Shown here one piece after another: positions 1 through 7,535 of a stretch of 13,171 nt of DNA. The notes below the pieces were generated by a model. That model did no database searches. It was not told where the DNA came from and saw nothing but the letters and a program-made list of their open reading frames with translations. The stretch is from Rodentolepis nana (taxonomy: Eukaryota; Platyhelminthes; Cestoda; Cyclophyllidea; Hymenolepididae): assembly GCA_900617975.1 (NCBI GenBank), contig UZAE01012645.1, forward strand, positions 1 to 13,171, in the 5' to 3' direction. The translations under genes and the position numbers were made by a program. Numbering within the stretch: the first letter of the stretch is position 1; the number at the start of each line of letters is the position of its first letter.

Positions 1-531
1 GAAGAAGAACTGTCTGAGAGATTGAAGAATGGCTCAAATAGTGAAGCCTTGCACAACTAATCTCCGAAATCATGAGAATGTGGAGATTTCAGCTATTCTC
101 TCTCAAGGAATAGATTCACTTTCTCGGTCATACTACCTTGAAGTTCCAGCTGATTTGCTTTGTCTGTATTATAACATGGGTGACAAACTGCAAGAAAATG
201 TTATTTAAAATCAGACTCAGTGAGAAAGAAATCGCACTCGAAGGCTTCCTCAATAACCGACAATTGTGGCAAATGGTACAAGATTTCAACCACGTAAGTT
301 CCTTTGAAATGATTGATTACATTGGCCTTCACTCTCTTTCTTACTTGAAAGACCTTTCTGGCAAAATGTATTATTATCCGTCGATATAACATTTTGTGCT
401 TAGTGTGGTTGATGTAGGCAACAGGGTCAACTATACGAATCAGCCAAATTAATATTGTTGCCAGTCAATCCACAAGATGCCTCCAGTACAATTTGTGACG
501 AAATGAGTCTAACCAACGTCCACATTATCAG
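1..531 (+). CDS. Exon-like fragments of an unidentified protein, apparently frameshifted
   Basis: Three protein-like stretches follow one another in different frames. Positions 1-57 read EEELSERLKNG... in frame 1. Positions 29-208 carry a 59-codon ORF beginning MAQIVKPC and containing LSRSYYLEVPADLLCLYYN. Positions 195-293 read on as KMLFKIRLSEKEIALEGF... to QDFNH in frame 3. The second join lies in an AAAA run (195-198); losing one A would fuse LQE to MLFK smoothly. After QDFNH comes a strong donor (CAC|GTAAGT at 294), then a possible acceptor (CAACAG at 424) and a second exon 425-531 reading GQLYESAKLILLPVNPQD... to NVHIIR with donor AG|GTAAAT. The intron would be 131 nt. I do not recognise the protein. 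The frame breaks could be sequencing errors or a pseudogene. The splice signals favour the plus strand over the overlapping minus-strand frame at 427-750. Confidence 0.35.
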
Positions 532-1074
532 GTAAATTGTAGACATAGTGAGGTCAGAGTTCACAGCCAACAGACAATGTGAGTGGGTACGCATGAGTGC
601 TGGAGACGGAAGAGTGGTTTGATCTTTCTCAAGTGCAAACCCACGAGATTCTCTTGGCCACCACTGGTGGAGCGTTGGAATACTAAGTTTGCGTCGACTC
701 AAAGATGAGACGATTTCGAAAGTTTGTGTAATGAGAGGTTCGCATAACAAAAGTATCTTCTTTTTCTATTCAGTTGACTCCATTTCCAAATCAAATTCTC
801 ATTCTCTCGTATTCTCATTATCAGCCTAGCATCGATGTCTTTTCTCTTAGTTATGCATATATTCGAAATTGCAGAGCGATCAAGAGATCACTTAACGGTG
901 CCACATTACACAAAAGGATTAAATTTTAATGATTTTTGCTTGCGATGCCATTCAAATGAATGAATTTTAAGGGAGTGCAATTTTGATGCATTTCAATTCT
1001 TGTTAATATGATGAAATAGTAATGACCATTTGAACAAAGTTCTCATACCGGATTAATTTTAACAAATCAGTTAA
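532..1074. other. Intergenic/intronic stretch before gene A
   Basis: No convincing gene. Two overlapping open readings exist around 615-715 on the plus strand (one contains WFDLSQVQTHEILLATTGG and ends at a stop; another reads GLIFLKCKPTRFSW). Either could be a last exon of the upstream gene, but the splice signals do not decide it. From about 760 to 1074 the DNA is AT-rich with many stops in all frames and presumably holds the gene A 5' region. I see no clear TATA box or initiator. Confidence 0.3.
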
Positions 1075-1800
1075 ATGGGTGAACCGATATTTCCTCCGTA
1101 TCCGTATTTGCATGATCTTGAGGCTGAAGAAAGGTAATTTGCCTGGAAATTTGTAAATTACATTCATTTAGGTGTCAGAGGTTCATCCGCGAATTCAAAG
1201 AGATTCACAACAGTATTCACGATTTTGAATTCGATTGTCATCAAGCCTTTCAATTCGTTACGACTGTGACCGAAAGTCTGGACATCAGGGCACAGGTGCG
1301 AGCTTTTCTTTTGGAGTACAAGAAGGAAATTACTCTCCTGGCACCATTTACTTACTTAGTTCACTGTGCTTTGCAAATTTTGCCACATATTCAACCATTT
1401 GAATCAGACCCCGTACCCTCGAGAATTTTATATAATTACTACAATGAAAGGTAATGACCAAACTAATATTTGCTTTAATAGAATTCACGTTAGAGGAAGG
1501 AAAATGCGATTGGCTCTGGAGAAACTAGCACCGACGTTTTCAAAATTTCGTTGTGATTCCAAAGATTTTGAGACAATTGCATGTAGTACACAAGCATGCC
1601 CTCACCCTAAAACCCGCCTGATTGGTTTAATGCGAAGTGGAATTTCTTGGTTTTTCTTTGTCAGGAGTTTGAAACCCAGAGCAGAAAATGCCTTGGCATT
1701 ATATTTCGCAAACAGGCCTAATATTCCGAAAGAAGTGTCTTTTGTCAGTGTTGGCACAGAAACAAGTGATCTACCTGACATAGATGTTTCATTTGGATAA
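1075..1800 (+). CDS. Gene A: unknown-family protein, three exons, 214 aa
   Basis: Exons are 1075-1133, 1172-1450 and 1494-1800. The introns are 38 nt (1134-1171) and 43 nt (1451-1493), both GT..AG, and joining the exons keeps one frame throughout. The start ATG at 1075 is directly preceded by an in-frame TAA, so it is the first possible start. The protein begins MGEPIFPPYPYLHDLEAEER, then has a helical-looking core with DFEFDCHQA (about residues 36-44), FLLEYKKEITLLAP and ALQILPHI, then YNERGRKMR across the second splice junction, and ends SDLPDIDVSFG. No signal peptide or membrane span is evident, so a cytoplasmic or nuclear location is plausible. Gene B shares the core at roughly half identity by eye and has an intron at the same codon and phase, which supports the splice model. 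An inverted copy of exon 3 lies at 12895-13135. I do not recognise the family and propose no function. Confidence 0.7.
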
Positions 1801-2190
1801 CCCTGATGATAGTGAATTAAATTTCTAATATTGAATCGTTGCTTTGTTGGAAATAAATTTGGAACTCTATGAGATAAAAATGTTTTGCCTTAACGTTTAT
1901 GGAAGGTGCTGAAATATCCTGTAACATAGAGGTTAGTTTGGGGGCTCAACTGTTATTTGATGGAACTAGTTGTTTGGATAAAAAATAACCCAACTGACTT
2001 TGAGTTTGTCTGATCAGTACACATTGTGGAGTAATTAAATTATCGTCGAAGGCTATTAACCAGTAGGTTTATTTTAATACATAAATCAGAATGTAGATTA
2101 TCGTCAACCATATGAATGGAAAAGGCTAATAGGAATAAATGAATGTTGTCTGCTAACATCAAGTTGGTTGTAACAGAGAGAGGGACAATA
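1458..2190 (+). repeat. Left arm of a long inverted repeat (gene A 3' half plus downstream DNA)
   Basis: This 733-bp stretch matches the reverse complement of 12416-13171. The match starts inside intron 2 (1458 pairs with the last base of the window) and ends at 2190 with ..GAGAGAGGGACAATA. Downstream of the stop codon the arms differ at only about seven of 390 positions by eye. In the coding exon they differ far more, mainly at 1600-1665. The arm ends exactly where retrotransposon-like sequence begins. Confidence 0.85.
1852..1857 (+). terminator. Poly(A) signal of gene A
   Basis: AATAAA lies 52 nt after the gene A stop codon, a normal distance for animal 3' ends. The same hexamer and its surroundings are preserved in the inverted copy at 12750-12755. 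Confidence 0.6.
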
Positions 2191-3040
2191 AGTTTGACAC
2201 AAAGCTGACATGGAAAAGTCACATTGCTAAAATAGCAGAACGAGTCTCTAATAGTCTGAATGTACTGAAGCGTCTTGCTGGTAGCGTATGGGGCTTTGCA
2301 CGCTTAACTCTTAACACCACTTTCAATTTGTTTATTCAGCCAATAATGTTGTATTGCCGTGAGCCACTCATTACAGCCACAGAGGTGACTCTCAAACCCC
2401 TCGAGAAGGCACACAACCAAGCATTACGACTAATCACTGGAGGGATAAAGTCAACACCCATTAATGCAGTGCTCCAGGTTACAGGAAGCACCACAATATG
2501 TTCCCTTATTAAAGAAAAGGCCTTGATCCTGTATGAGAAGCTACTGCGCATTGCCATGGGCAAGTTCTTCAGCACCTATGAGAATAGACCATGACCTCTG
2601 AAAACGCAATCTGGTCTAATACAGAAAGCCATATANTTGCTGGTAGCGTATGGGGCTTTGCACGCTTAACTCTTAACACCACTTTCAATTTGTTTATTCA
2701 GCCAATAATGTTGTATTGCCGTGAGCCACTCATTACAGCCACAGAGGTGACTCTCAAACCCCTCGAGAAGGCACACAACCAAGCATTACGACTAATCACT
2801 GGAGGGATAAAGTCAACACCCATTAATGCAGTGCTCCAGGTTACAGGAAGCACCACAATATGTTCCCTTATTAAAGAAAAGGCCTTGATCCTGTATGAGA
2901 AGCTACTGCGCATTGCCATGGGCAAGTTCTTCAGCACCTATGAGAATAGACCATGACCTCTGAAAACGCAATCTGGTCTAATACAGAAAGCCATATAACT
3001 GAAGAAAGAATTCCAAATCGATGACAAACCAAAACGCCTC
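2191..3040 (+). pseudogene. Reverse transcriptase C-terminal remnant
   Basis: This carries the thumb/connection part of a non-LTR reverse transcriptase. Key patterns are LTWKSHIAKIAERVSNSLNV, PIMLYCRE, LEKAHNQALRLITGG and IKEKALILYEKLLRI. The reading is broken by an in-frame TGA after YENRP, then by TAA after IQKAI, and the central 362 bp occur twice. The YXDD catalytic region is absent, so the fragment cannot encode an active polymerase. Confidence 0.7.
2275..2997 (+). repeat. Perfect 362-bp tandem duplication split by a single N
   Basis: Copy 1 is 2275-2635 and copy 2 is 2637-2997. The two are identical to the base by eye, and the ambiguous base N at 2636 sits exactly at the junction. An undiverged duplication inside an otherwise decayed element, with an N at its seam, is best explained as two contig ends that overlap but were joined instead of merged. 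A true recent duplication is the alternative. Confidence 0.85.
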
Positions 3041-3223
3041 TCTCCCCATGAACCCATTAGCAGACACTGATGTAGTGTGTTGCATCCAACTGCTTGACTT
3101 CTTCAATCAATGTCAACTTTTCTGTAGATCAATAGTTCCAAGTCTTCACTGATGCGTCTTACATAAAAAATCAAGCAAAAGTTGGTGCCGGTGTCCACTC
3201 TGAATTCTTCTCTTTCTACGCAG

Positions 3224-3276
3224 CAGCGGGACATAATGGATCCGCTTTGGACAGCGGGACATAATGGATCCGCTTT
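3224..3276 (+). repeat. 28-bp-period direct duplication in RNase H remnant
   Basis: The 25-bp string at 3224-3248 (CAGCGGGACATAATGGATCC plus CGCTTT with one shared C) recurs at 3252-3276. The 28-nt period shifts the frame between the first Asp and the Glu motif of the RNase H reading. Confidence 0.85.
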
Positions 3277-3438
3277 TGAAGGAGAAATAGATGCCATTGG
3301 GATATCACTACACCAATAATATTGCCTGGATACTAAGTTCACCAAAGCGGTGTTACTTTCGGACTCAAAGTCAGCAATAAACTTAATTGGAAACAGAGAG
3401 CCACCCAAAACAGCTGAGACACATGAATGTAAAAATAT

Positions 3439-3514
3439 CTATCAGCTGCTGAGAGAGAAAAACAGAACAGTGGAAAACGCTATCAGCTGCTGAGAGAGAA
3501 AAACAGAACAGTGG
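3439..3514 (+). repeat. 41-bp-period direct duplication in RNase H remnant
   Basis: The 35-bp segment 3439-3473, coding for YQLLREKNRTV in the ancestral frame, is repeated at 3480-3514 after a 6-nt spacer. The 41-nt period causes a second frameshift. The copies are identical, so the event is recent or artefactual. Confidence 0.85.
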
Positions 3515-4019
3515 TCCTACAATGAATTCTTGGTCACTGTGGCATTAAAGGCAATGAGCTTGCTGACATAATTGTAAAGAAGAGGACAACAATTTTGCTA
3601 GGCATAGACCAGCCGATGTCTTACCACATAATAAAGACCTTAATCGGGGGAGAATTCAAGACCTCAAGGTGCAACGAACTTAAAACTCGAACAAAGGGTA
3701 AACAGTGGACAGTGGTACTCTCCGACATAACCGATTGGCCGAGAATCGAAGCCACTGCTGAATTTAGACTACGTACCGGACACGATTGCCTGGCAAAAGA
3801 CCATCACAGATTGGGAGTATACACTCAACCAACATGCCCCTATGCAACCCACAGGGGGAAATGGAGAAGACCCACCTGATTCGATCTCCATCCCTAAAGA
3901 CAAGGACGGAAAGCCAGAGATACTGGGAAGCAAGAAGTCAACTATTAAACTGTTATCAATTAGCTGCTATATATGTTCCCCCAACCCATGGGGAAGCTGA
4001 AGTCAAAGATTAAGGGCTA

Positions 4020-4747
4020 ATGATAAAAATCACAAAGCCTGCCATTCGATATATATATATATATATGCTTTGCTATTATAGAACAGATGAATTCATCCGC
4101 TCTCTTAAGAAAACCGACAAAAGTTTACGCGATTTCGAATTTGACTGTCATCAGGCTGCTCAACTATTCTTCCATGAAACCAGTGAAACGCGCTTCCAAA
4201 TTCGTGGTTTCCTCCTTGACTACGAAAATGACATCAAGTTGCTAGCACCTTACAGTCCTTTCGTAGCTAGTGCTCTTCAGATCTTGCCATTGATACATGC
4301 CGAAATGGCGCCCACAATGCACTCCGCAGGTATATACGACCACTACAATGAAAGGTGAGAGCGTACTTCTCGTTCTGAATGCATGCCACTTTTAGAGGAA
4401 AGAAGATGCGGCGGACTGTGCAGAACCTTCCAAAGGAGTATAATGATTTCAAGGTTTCGATTGAGAATCTTTCGACTGCGCTTTTCCATAATCCAAATAT
4501 TTGCGATCCTGAGACAATTTTAAATCTTTATAAAAAATGTTATGCCAATTGCTTCCTATTCGTTCAAGAAAATTCTTCGAAAGTTGAGGATGCAGTGAAG
4601 ATCTTCTTTCAATTTCGCCGTAAAATACGTCGTCACCTAGATAGACCTGATGATGACGTCGTTTCAGATAATTACATCTGTTCGGATTATTCTGACGAAA
4701 CTTTCAGTTCTCTAAGTCAACTCTCCGACTTCGAAGAACCTTTTTAA
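4020..4747 (+). CDS. Gene B: paralogue of gene A, exon 1 apparently missing
   Basis: The two certain coding blocks are 4082-4354 and 4396-4747, separated by a 41-nt GT..AG intron (4355-4395). The junction YNER|GKKMRR matches the second gene A junction in position and phase. The core EFIRSLKK...DFEFDCHQAA...FLLDYENDIKLLAP...ALQILPLI is clearly related to gene A. The C terminus is longer and acidic with many Asp and Ser residues (DRPDDDVVSDN, ending SDFEEPF). In gene A an intron ends right before this region, and TTATAG at 4076-4081 could be the same acceptor. No gene A-like exon 1 is visible upstream because retrotransposon sequence lies there. The frame is however open upstream, giving possible starts at ATG 4020 (228 aa) or ATG 4065 (213 aa) through the AT repeat. 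Whether it is expressed from such a start, spliced from a distant exon or dead cannot be seen. Function unknown. Confidence 0.6.
4049..4066 (+). repeat. (AT)9 microsatellite
   Basis: Eighteen bases of alternating AT lie between the retrotransposon remnant and the first recognisable codons of gene B. It may be the simple-sequence tail of the element or belong to a former intron 1 of gene B. Confidence 0.8.
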
Positions 4748-4781
4748 CAATTTTTTGTCAAAATTTATGCCATTAATTTGT

Positions 4782-4787
4782 ATTAAA
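4782..4787 (+). terminator. Poly(A) signal variant of gene B
   Basis: ATTAAA, the commonest variant hexamer, lies 35 nt beyond the gene B stop. No AATAAA is nearby. Confidence 0.4.
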
Positions 4788-5055
4788 ACCAGTGAAACAT
4801 TATACTCCGTGAGTATTTTATACGGGGAGCCACATAAAGCCCCTCACTCGAATACCGTTCTTATTCTATGCTTTCGGTGGCATAGAAATTGAAGATTTTA
4901 CAATTCAACGTGAAGTCCACGATTCCACAATTTCCGACTGGGATCTTGGAGAACACTAGATAACCTGGATTTGTAGCTTTTCAAGTGGTGCTATGCAAAT
5001 CGATCAATTATAATGAAAACTGTGTTTTTGCCAGACGCTTAAAATGAGCGAAAGA

Positions 5056-5087
5056 GGGGAGGGAGTGGGGAGGGAGGGCGGGCGGGG
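5056..5087 (+). other. G-quadruplex-like tract
   Basis: Seven runs of three or four G (GGGG-A-GGG-AGT-GGGG-A-GGG-A-GGG-C-GGG-C-GGGG) are separated by one to three bases, meeting the usual pattern for a stable plus-strand G-quadruplex. It lies about 300 bp after gene B. No associated gene start is evident. Confidence 0.6.
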
Positions 5088-5300
5088 ACATTATTGAATG
5101 CGGATAATGCGCTCTGAGTCCTGGAATCGTGACCTTTGATCTGGTAGACGTGGTAGATGTGATTGCTGAACACATACTTGAGTGACCAATAGCCTCAGAT
5201 AAGACCTGTTAGTAAATTGAAGCCGGAAAGCGTGAAATTTCTCACAATGTGCATGGAACCCGTGACGCCTTCCATGACCATCATGCAAACCGATGCACCG

Positions 5301-5335
5301 TGCACTAATAGTATGTCATATATACTATTAGTGCA
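5301..5335. repeat. Perfect 14-bp hairpin
   Basis: TGCACTAATAGTAT (5301-5314) is exactly complementary to ATACTATTAGTGCA (5322-5335) across a 7-nt loop. It is AT-rich with no trailing T run. It could be a remnant of a small palindromic transposon end or a structured RNA; context does not decide. Confidence 0.75.
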
Positions 5336-5357
5336 TACCTGAAGCAAATAATGAACA

Positions 5358-5639
5358 ATGATTATAGTAAGGACCATTTTACCTCGCCAAGTTGCTTTAA
5401 ATATTTCGGTCAAATTGAATTCGACGTACCTTTTGCCTATTCAAACTTTTATCCATAGCGATGTTATCAGCACTTCAACTTCGTTAGCGCTAATTGAACA
5501 TGGAACGTGGCAAAGATGTGACTTCTCTCTGAATGCTTCTCATACAAACACATTTGAAGTGCATGATAATTGGACAATAGTTAAATTTGAATATCTGCTT
5601 AACTTGAGTGTATTGCCCACACTCAATGCAATAAAATAG
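5358..5639 (+). CDS. Hypothetical 93-aa ORF rich in N-glycosylation sequons
   Basis: An ATG-started ORF reads MIIVRTILPRQVALNISVKL, continues through STSTSLALIEHGTWQRCDFS and ends LPTLNAIK. It contains five N-X-S/T sites (NIS, NST, NAS, NWT, NLS) in 93 residues, which would suit an extracellular protein segment, but there is no clear signal peptide. It may instead be an exon of a larger gene or a chance ORF in AT-rich DNA. No splice partner or domain was recognised. Confidence 0.25.
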   Translation: MIIVRTILPRQVALNISVKLNSTYLLPIQTFIHSDVISTSTSLALIEHGTWQRCDFSLNASHTNTFEVHDNWTIVKFEYLLNLSVLPTLNAIK

Positions 5640-7043
5640 ATTGAGAAAATAGGAAGAGAAGACACACCCATTTTGACACAAAGATTATGATTGGATTAAG
5701 TGGCCTATAATGACCTTCAAGCTCACTAGTTGTCCACTTAAATTCAAACGATTTAGAAACTGCTAACTGCTTTGTGCTTGCCCCACAAACATATCTCCCG
5801 AATTCCACGCCAATTCAATCAATTATATAAACTTTATGTCTAATTTTGCATTCAACTTTTGGCCTTACAGCCCCCATCATCTACTTTTAAAGATCGCACA
5901 CGGGTTTGCTTGAGGTCATTTTTGTTGGCAAACAATAGCCTTCTAATTTGCTACATTTGTCGAATATTCCCTAATGCACCCTATTTGAGACACTAAGTCC
6001 AAATTAATGATCTTTCATAGAGGTCAAACTTCGGTTTTTAATGAAAATATTAAATTGATGCCTTAAACTGATATGAGTTGACGCCTGACCCTAAGATGGC
6101 ACAAATGAACCAAATTGAAGTGTTTGGTTAACAGCGCTAATCAACAAGATCTGAATTCCGCGAGCATAAAGTACGCTCAAAAATTTAGGAATGAGATCAC
6201 GAGAAATGACATGTACCCTCTACGAAAAAGTTGTGAAATCAATGCTTGCAGAGTTTAGAATAAGCAGCATTCATGATGTGTTGCCATGTTTCTAAACCCT
6301 TTCATCAGCCCTCGTTTCAGCTCTCCTCGAGGTATACTGTTCGACTGTGCTATTCCACCATTACATTTCACGTCAACACTTAAAAATGCAGGAATAATGG
6401 AAAGTAGGTGTTTGATCTGAAATTTTGAATGGGAAGAGTGAAGATTCGTCTCGTTCCAATTTCTCGACTGGATTGGAGCTGCTATATAGGCACAAAACGC
6501 ATGGAAAGTAGCGTAATTTGCATTTCCCTTGAAGTGCCTCTATATCTTCCACTTTCTCACTTTTCTGATGAGACTGTTGAATTTTTACTGGACCCCCGAT
6601 CTCATATATATGCTTAATAAGAAAAAAAATTAGGTATTTACTAAGCGTGTTTTTAAAAACTACTATTAACTTCTCCCTGAAGCCTAGTGGAATGCGGTTG
6701 AATTAATTTTTCATGCTCCGTTGAAGGTTCCTTGATTCTCAACGATATAACCGCATCTTCCTAGACTCTATAGGCGGAAACGAGCATGCTGTGTCACTCT
6801 GAGTAATTTTTGGGAAACTTTGATTATTGAAAATGCCGAGTACGGTTTTAATGGCCAAACTTGTCTCTTTTAATTTCAGTTTTCTAATCGGTTGCATCGC
6901 CATTTAAAATTTTCTTTTTTCCAAAAAAATTTCACTGCTTTGTCATACGCAACCCTTCCCCCTCCCCTCCATTACAAAAGAGACAATGCTATACAAGTGT
7001 CAATTTTATAATTTACATACATATACATTTAAGCAAACACAAA
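5640..7043. other. AT-rich non-coding stretch
   Basis: No gene, RNA gene or mobile element is supported. A 62-codon ORF at 6429-6617 has no recognisable feature. C-rich pyrimidine tracts occur at about 6952-6970. The end of this stretch is presumably the 3' UTR of the minus-strand gene; a possible ATTAAA signal for it lies at 6847-6852 on the minus strand, roughly 190 nt after the stop. Confidence 0.4.
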
Positions 7044-7535
7044 CTACTTCTTTTTACACAGTTTTTTCGATACTTCGCGGGTTCTTTGATTCAGCTGTAA
7101 GTCAACCGCACTCAATTCGCTCCAAAGTAATTTATATGGCTGCGTAGATAGTGAATTTGACACTTCATTGTTCCCTGCAGAAATCGCTCCATTTGCTTCG
7201 TCCTGTTGTTTGGCATGCTTACTTCGTTTTCGGTTTCTCCTTTTATGCTGTCCTGAAGTGTTTTGAATTTGTTCGCAAGAATTTTCCGCATTCACGTCCA
7301 TGGGTTGCGCAGGTAAGGTCTCAGAATGATCTCCATTCTCCATGCCAATCGGGAACTTAAGTTCCTCCAGTTGTTGAGTCTTTTTGTTCTCTTTTTGGCG
7401 ATTTCTCTTACGGCGTTTGGTGGCAGCCTGATCCAACTCAGGTGCGTCGTCCTGACCCAGCTCAGATGATTTACCAGATGCAGAGATCGATTGGTCGTTG
7501 ATCGACGCAATAACCGATGCACTTGACTGCACTTG
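7044..7535 (-). CDS. Terminal exon of a basic, probably nuclear/nucleolar protein
   Basis: The minus strand is open for 163 codons from 7535 to the stop at 7044. The segment is hydrophilic: a Ser/Asp-rich beginning (SISASGKSSELGQDD), then two dense basic clusters (ATKRRKRNRQKENKK and QHKRRNRKRSKHAKQQ) of the type used as nuclear localisation signals, then a more ordered end (PYKLLWSELSAVDLQL...) finishing in KKLCKKK. There is no ATG near the start. An in-frame TAG lies just upstream and GCATAG| or TGCAG| can serve as acceptor, so this looks like a last exon. An upstream exon ending TCC TCA TCG at 7568, with a 32-nt intron, is in phase but its donor (GTTCTA) is weak. The clusters fit an RNA-binding or ribosome-biogenesis role, but no family is recognised. 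Confidence 0.5.
   Translation of the reverse strand, partial: QVQSSASVIASINDQSISASGKSSELGQDDAPELDQAATKRRKRNRQKENKKTQQLEELKFPIGMENGDHSETLPAQPMDVNAENSCEQIQNTSGQHKRRNRKRSKHAKQQDEANGAISAGNNEVSNSLSTQPYKLLWSELSAVDLQLNQRTREVSKKLCKKK

Larger units (their letters stand above)
3142..3965 (+). pseudogene. RNase H domain and C-terminal tail remnant of the retrotransposon
   Basis: The RNase H1-like fold can be followed by its acidic motifs: VFTDASY (first Asp, codon 3151), FEGEIDAI (Glu), LLSDSKSAI (second Asp) and GHCGIKGNELAD (His and last Asp). After it come MSYHIIKTLI, SRCNELKTRTKGKQW, RLRTGHDCLAKDHHRLGVYT and, one frame over, LCNPQGEMEKTHLIRSPSLK, resembling the Cys/His tail of RNase H-bearing LINEs. 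Breaks include TAA at 3317, TGA at 3523 (where a Trp is usual), a frameshift near 3835 and two small direct duplications (28 and 41 nt) that are not multiples of three. It is non-coding today. Confidence 0.75.
2191..4015 (+). mobile_element. 5'-truncated, degenerate non-LTR retrotransposon with RNase H
   Basis: The plus strand reads through pieces of a LINE-type polyprotein: KFDTKLTWKSHIAKIAERVS and FNLFIQPIMLYC...ALRLITGGIKSTPINAVLQ (region after the reverse transcriptase palm/thumb), then an RNase H domain, then the C-terminal RLRTGHDCL...THLIRSPSLK segment typical of such elements. Endonuclease and the catalytic part of the reverse transcriptase are missing, as expected for 5' truncation during target-primed insertion. 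Several stops and frameshifts make it non-functional. The left edge is sharp, next to the inverted-repeat arm. The right edge is set approximately, where recognisable similarity fades before gene B. No clear target-site duplication is visible. The domain order suggests an RNase H-bearing LINE group (I/Jockey-like), but the clade was not tested. Confidence 0.8.
4748..5357. other. Non-coding stretch downstream of gene B
   Basis: No supported gene. A minus-strand open frame at 5195-5413 reads VHGASVCMMVMEGVTG...FNLLTG and is bounded by AG|GT-like sites on that strand, so it could be an exon, but I recognise no domain and it overlaps a plus-strand ORF. The G-rich tract and the hairpin listed separately lie here. 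Confidence 0.3.

Noticed and set aside
427..750. Minus-strand 107-codon ORF
   Set aside because: The plus strand over the same DNA has a better protein-like frame bounded by splice-site consensus; this looks like its complement.
1570..1670. Extra intron in gene A exon 3 (GCATGTAGT...TTTGTCAG)
   Set aside because: Gene B aligns across this region without a gap, so the segment is coding although variable.
1366..1800. Unspliced 144-codon ORF starting MLCKFCHIF
   Set aside because: It reads exon 2 out of frame and runs through the 43-nt intron; the spliced model keeps motifs shared with gene B.
2336..2937. Two identical minus-strand 79-codon ORFs
   Set aside because: They are the complement of the duplicated reverse-transcriptase segment, not genes.
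3970..4000. Possible gene B exon 1 (reads PPTHGEAE, like PPYPYLHDLEAEE of gene A)
   Set aside because: The splice phase does not match, the donor is poor and the likeness is short enough to be chance.
4796..4900. Short stem-forming strings that could suggest a small structured RNA
   Set aside because: Stems are only four to six pairs and do not form a known fold.
7151..7360. Plus-strand 69-codon ORF
   Set aside because: It is the complement of the basic-protein exon.
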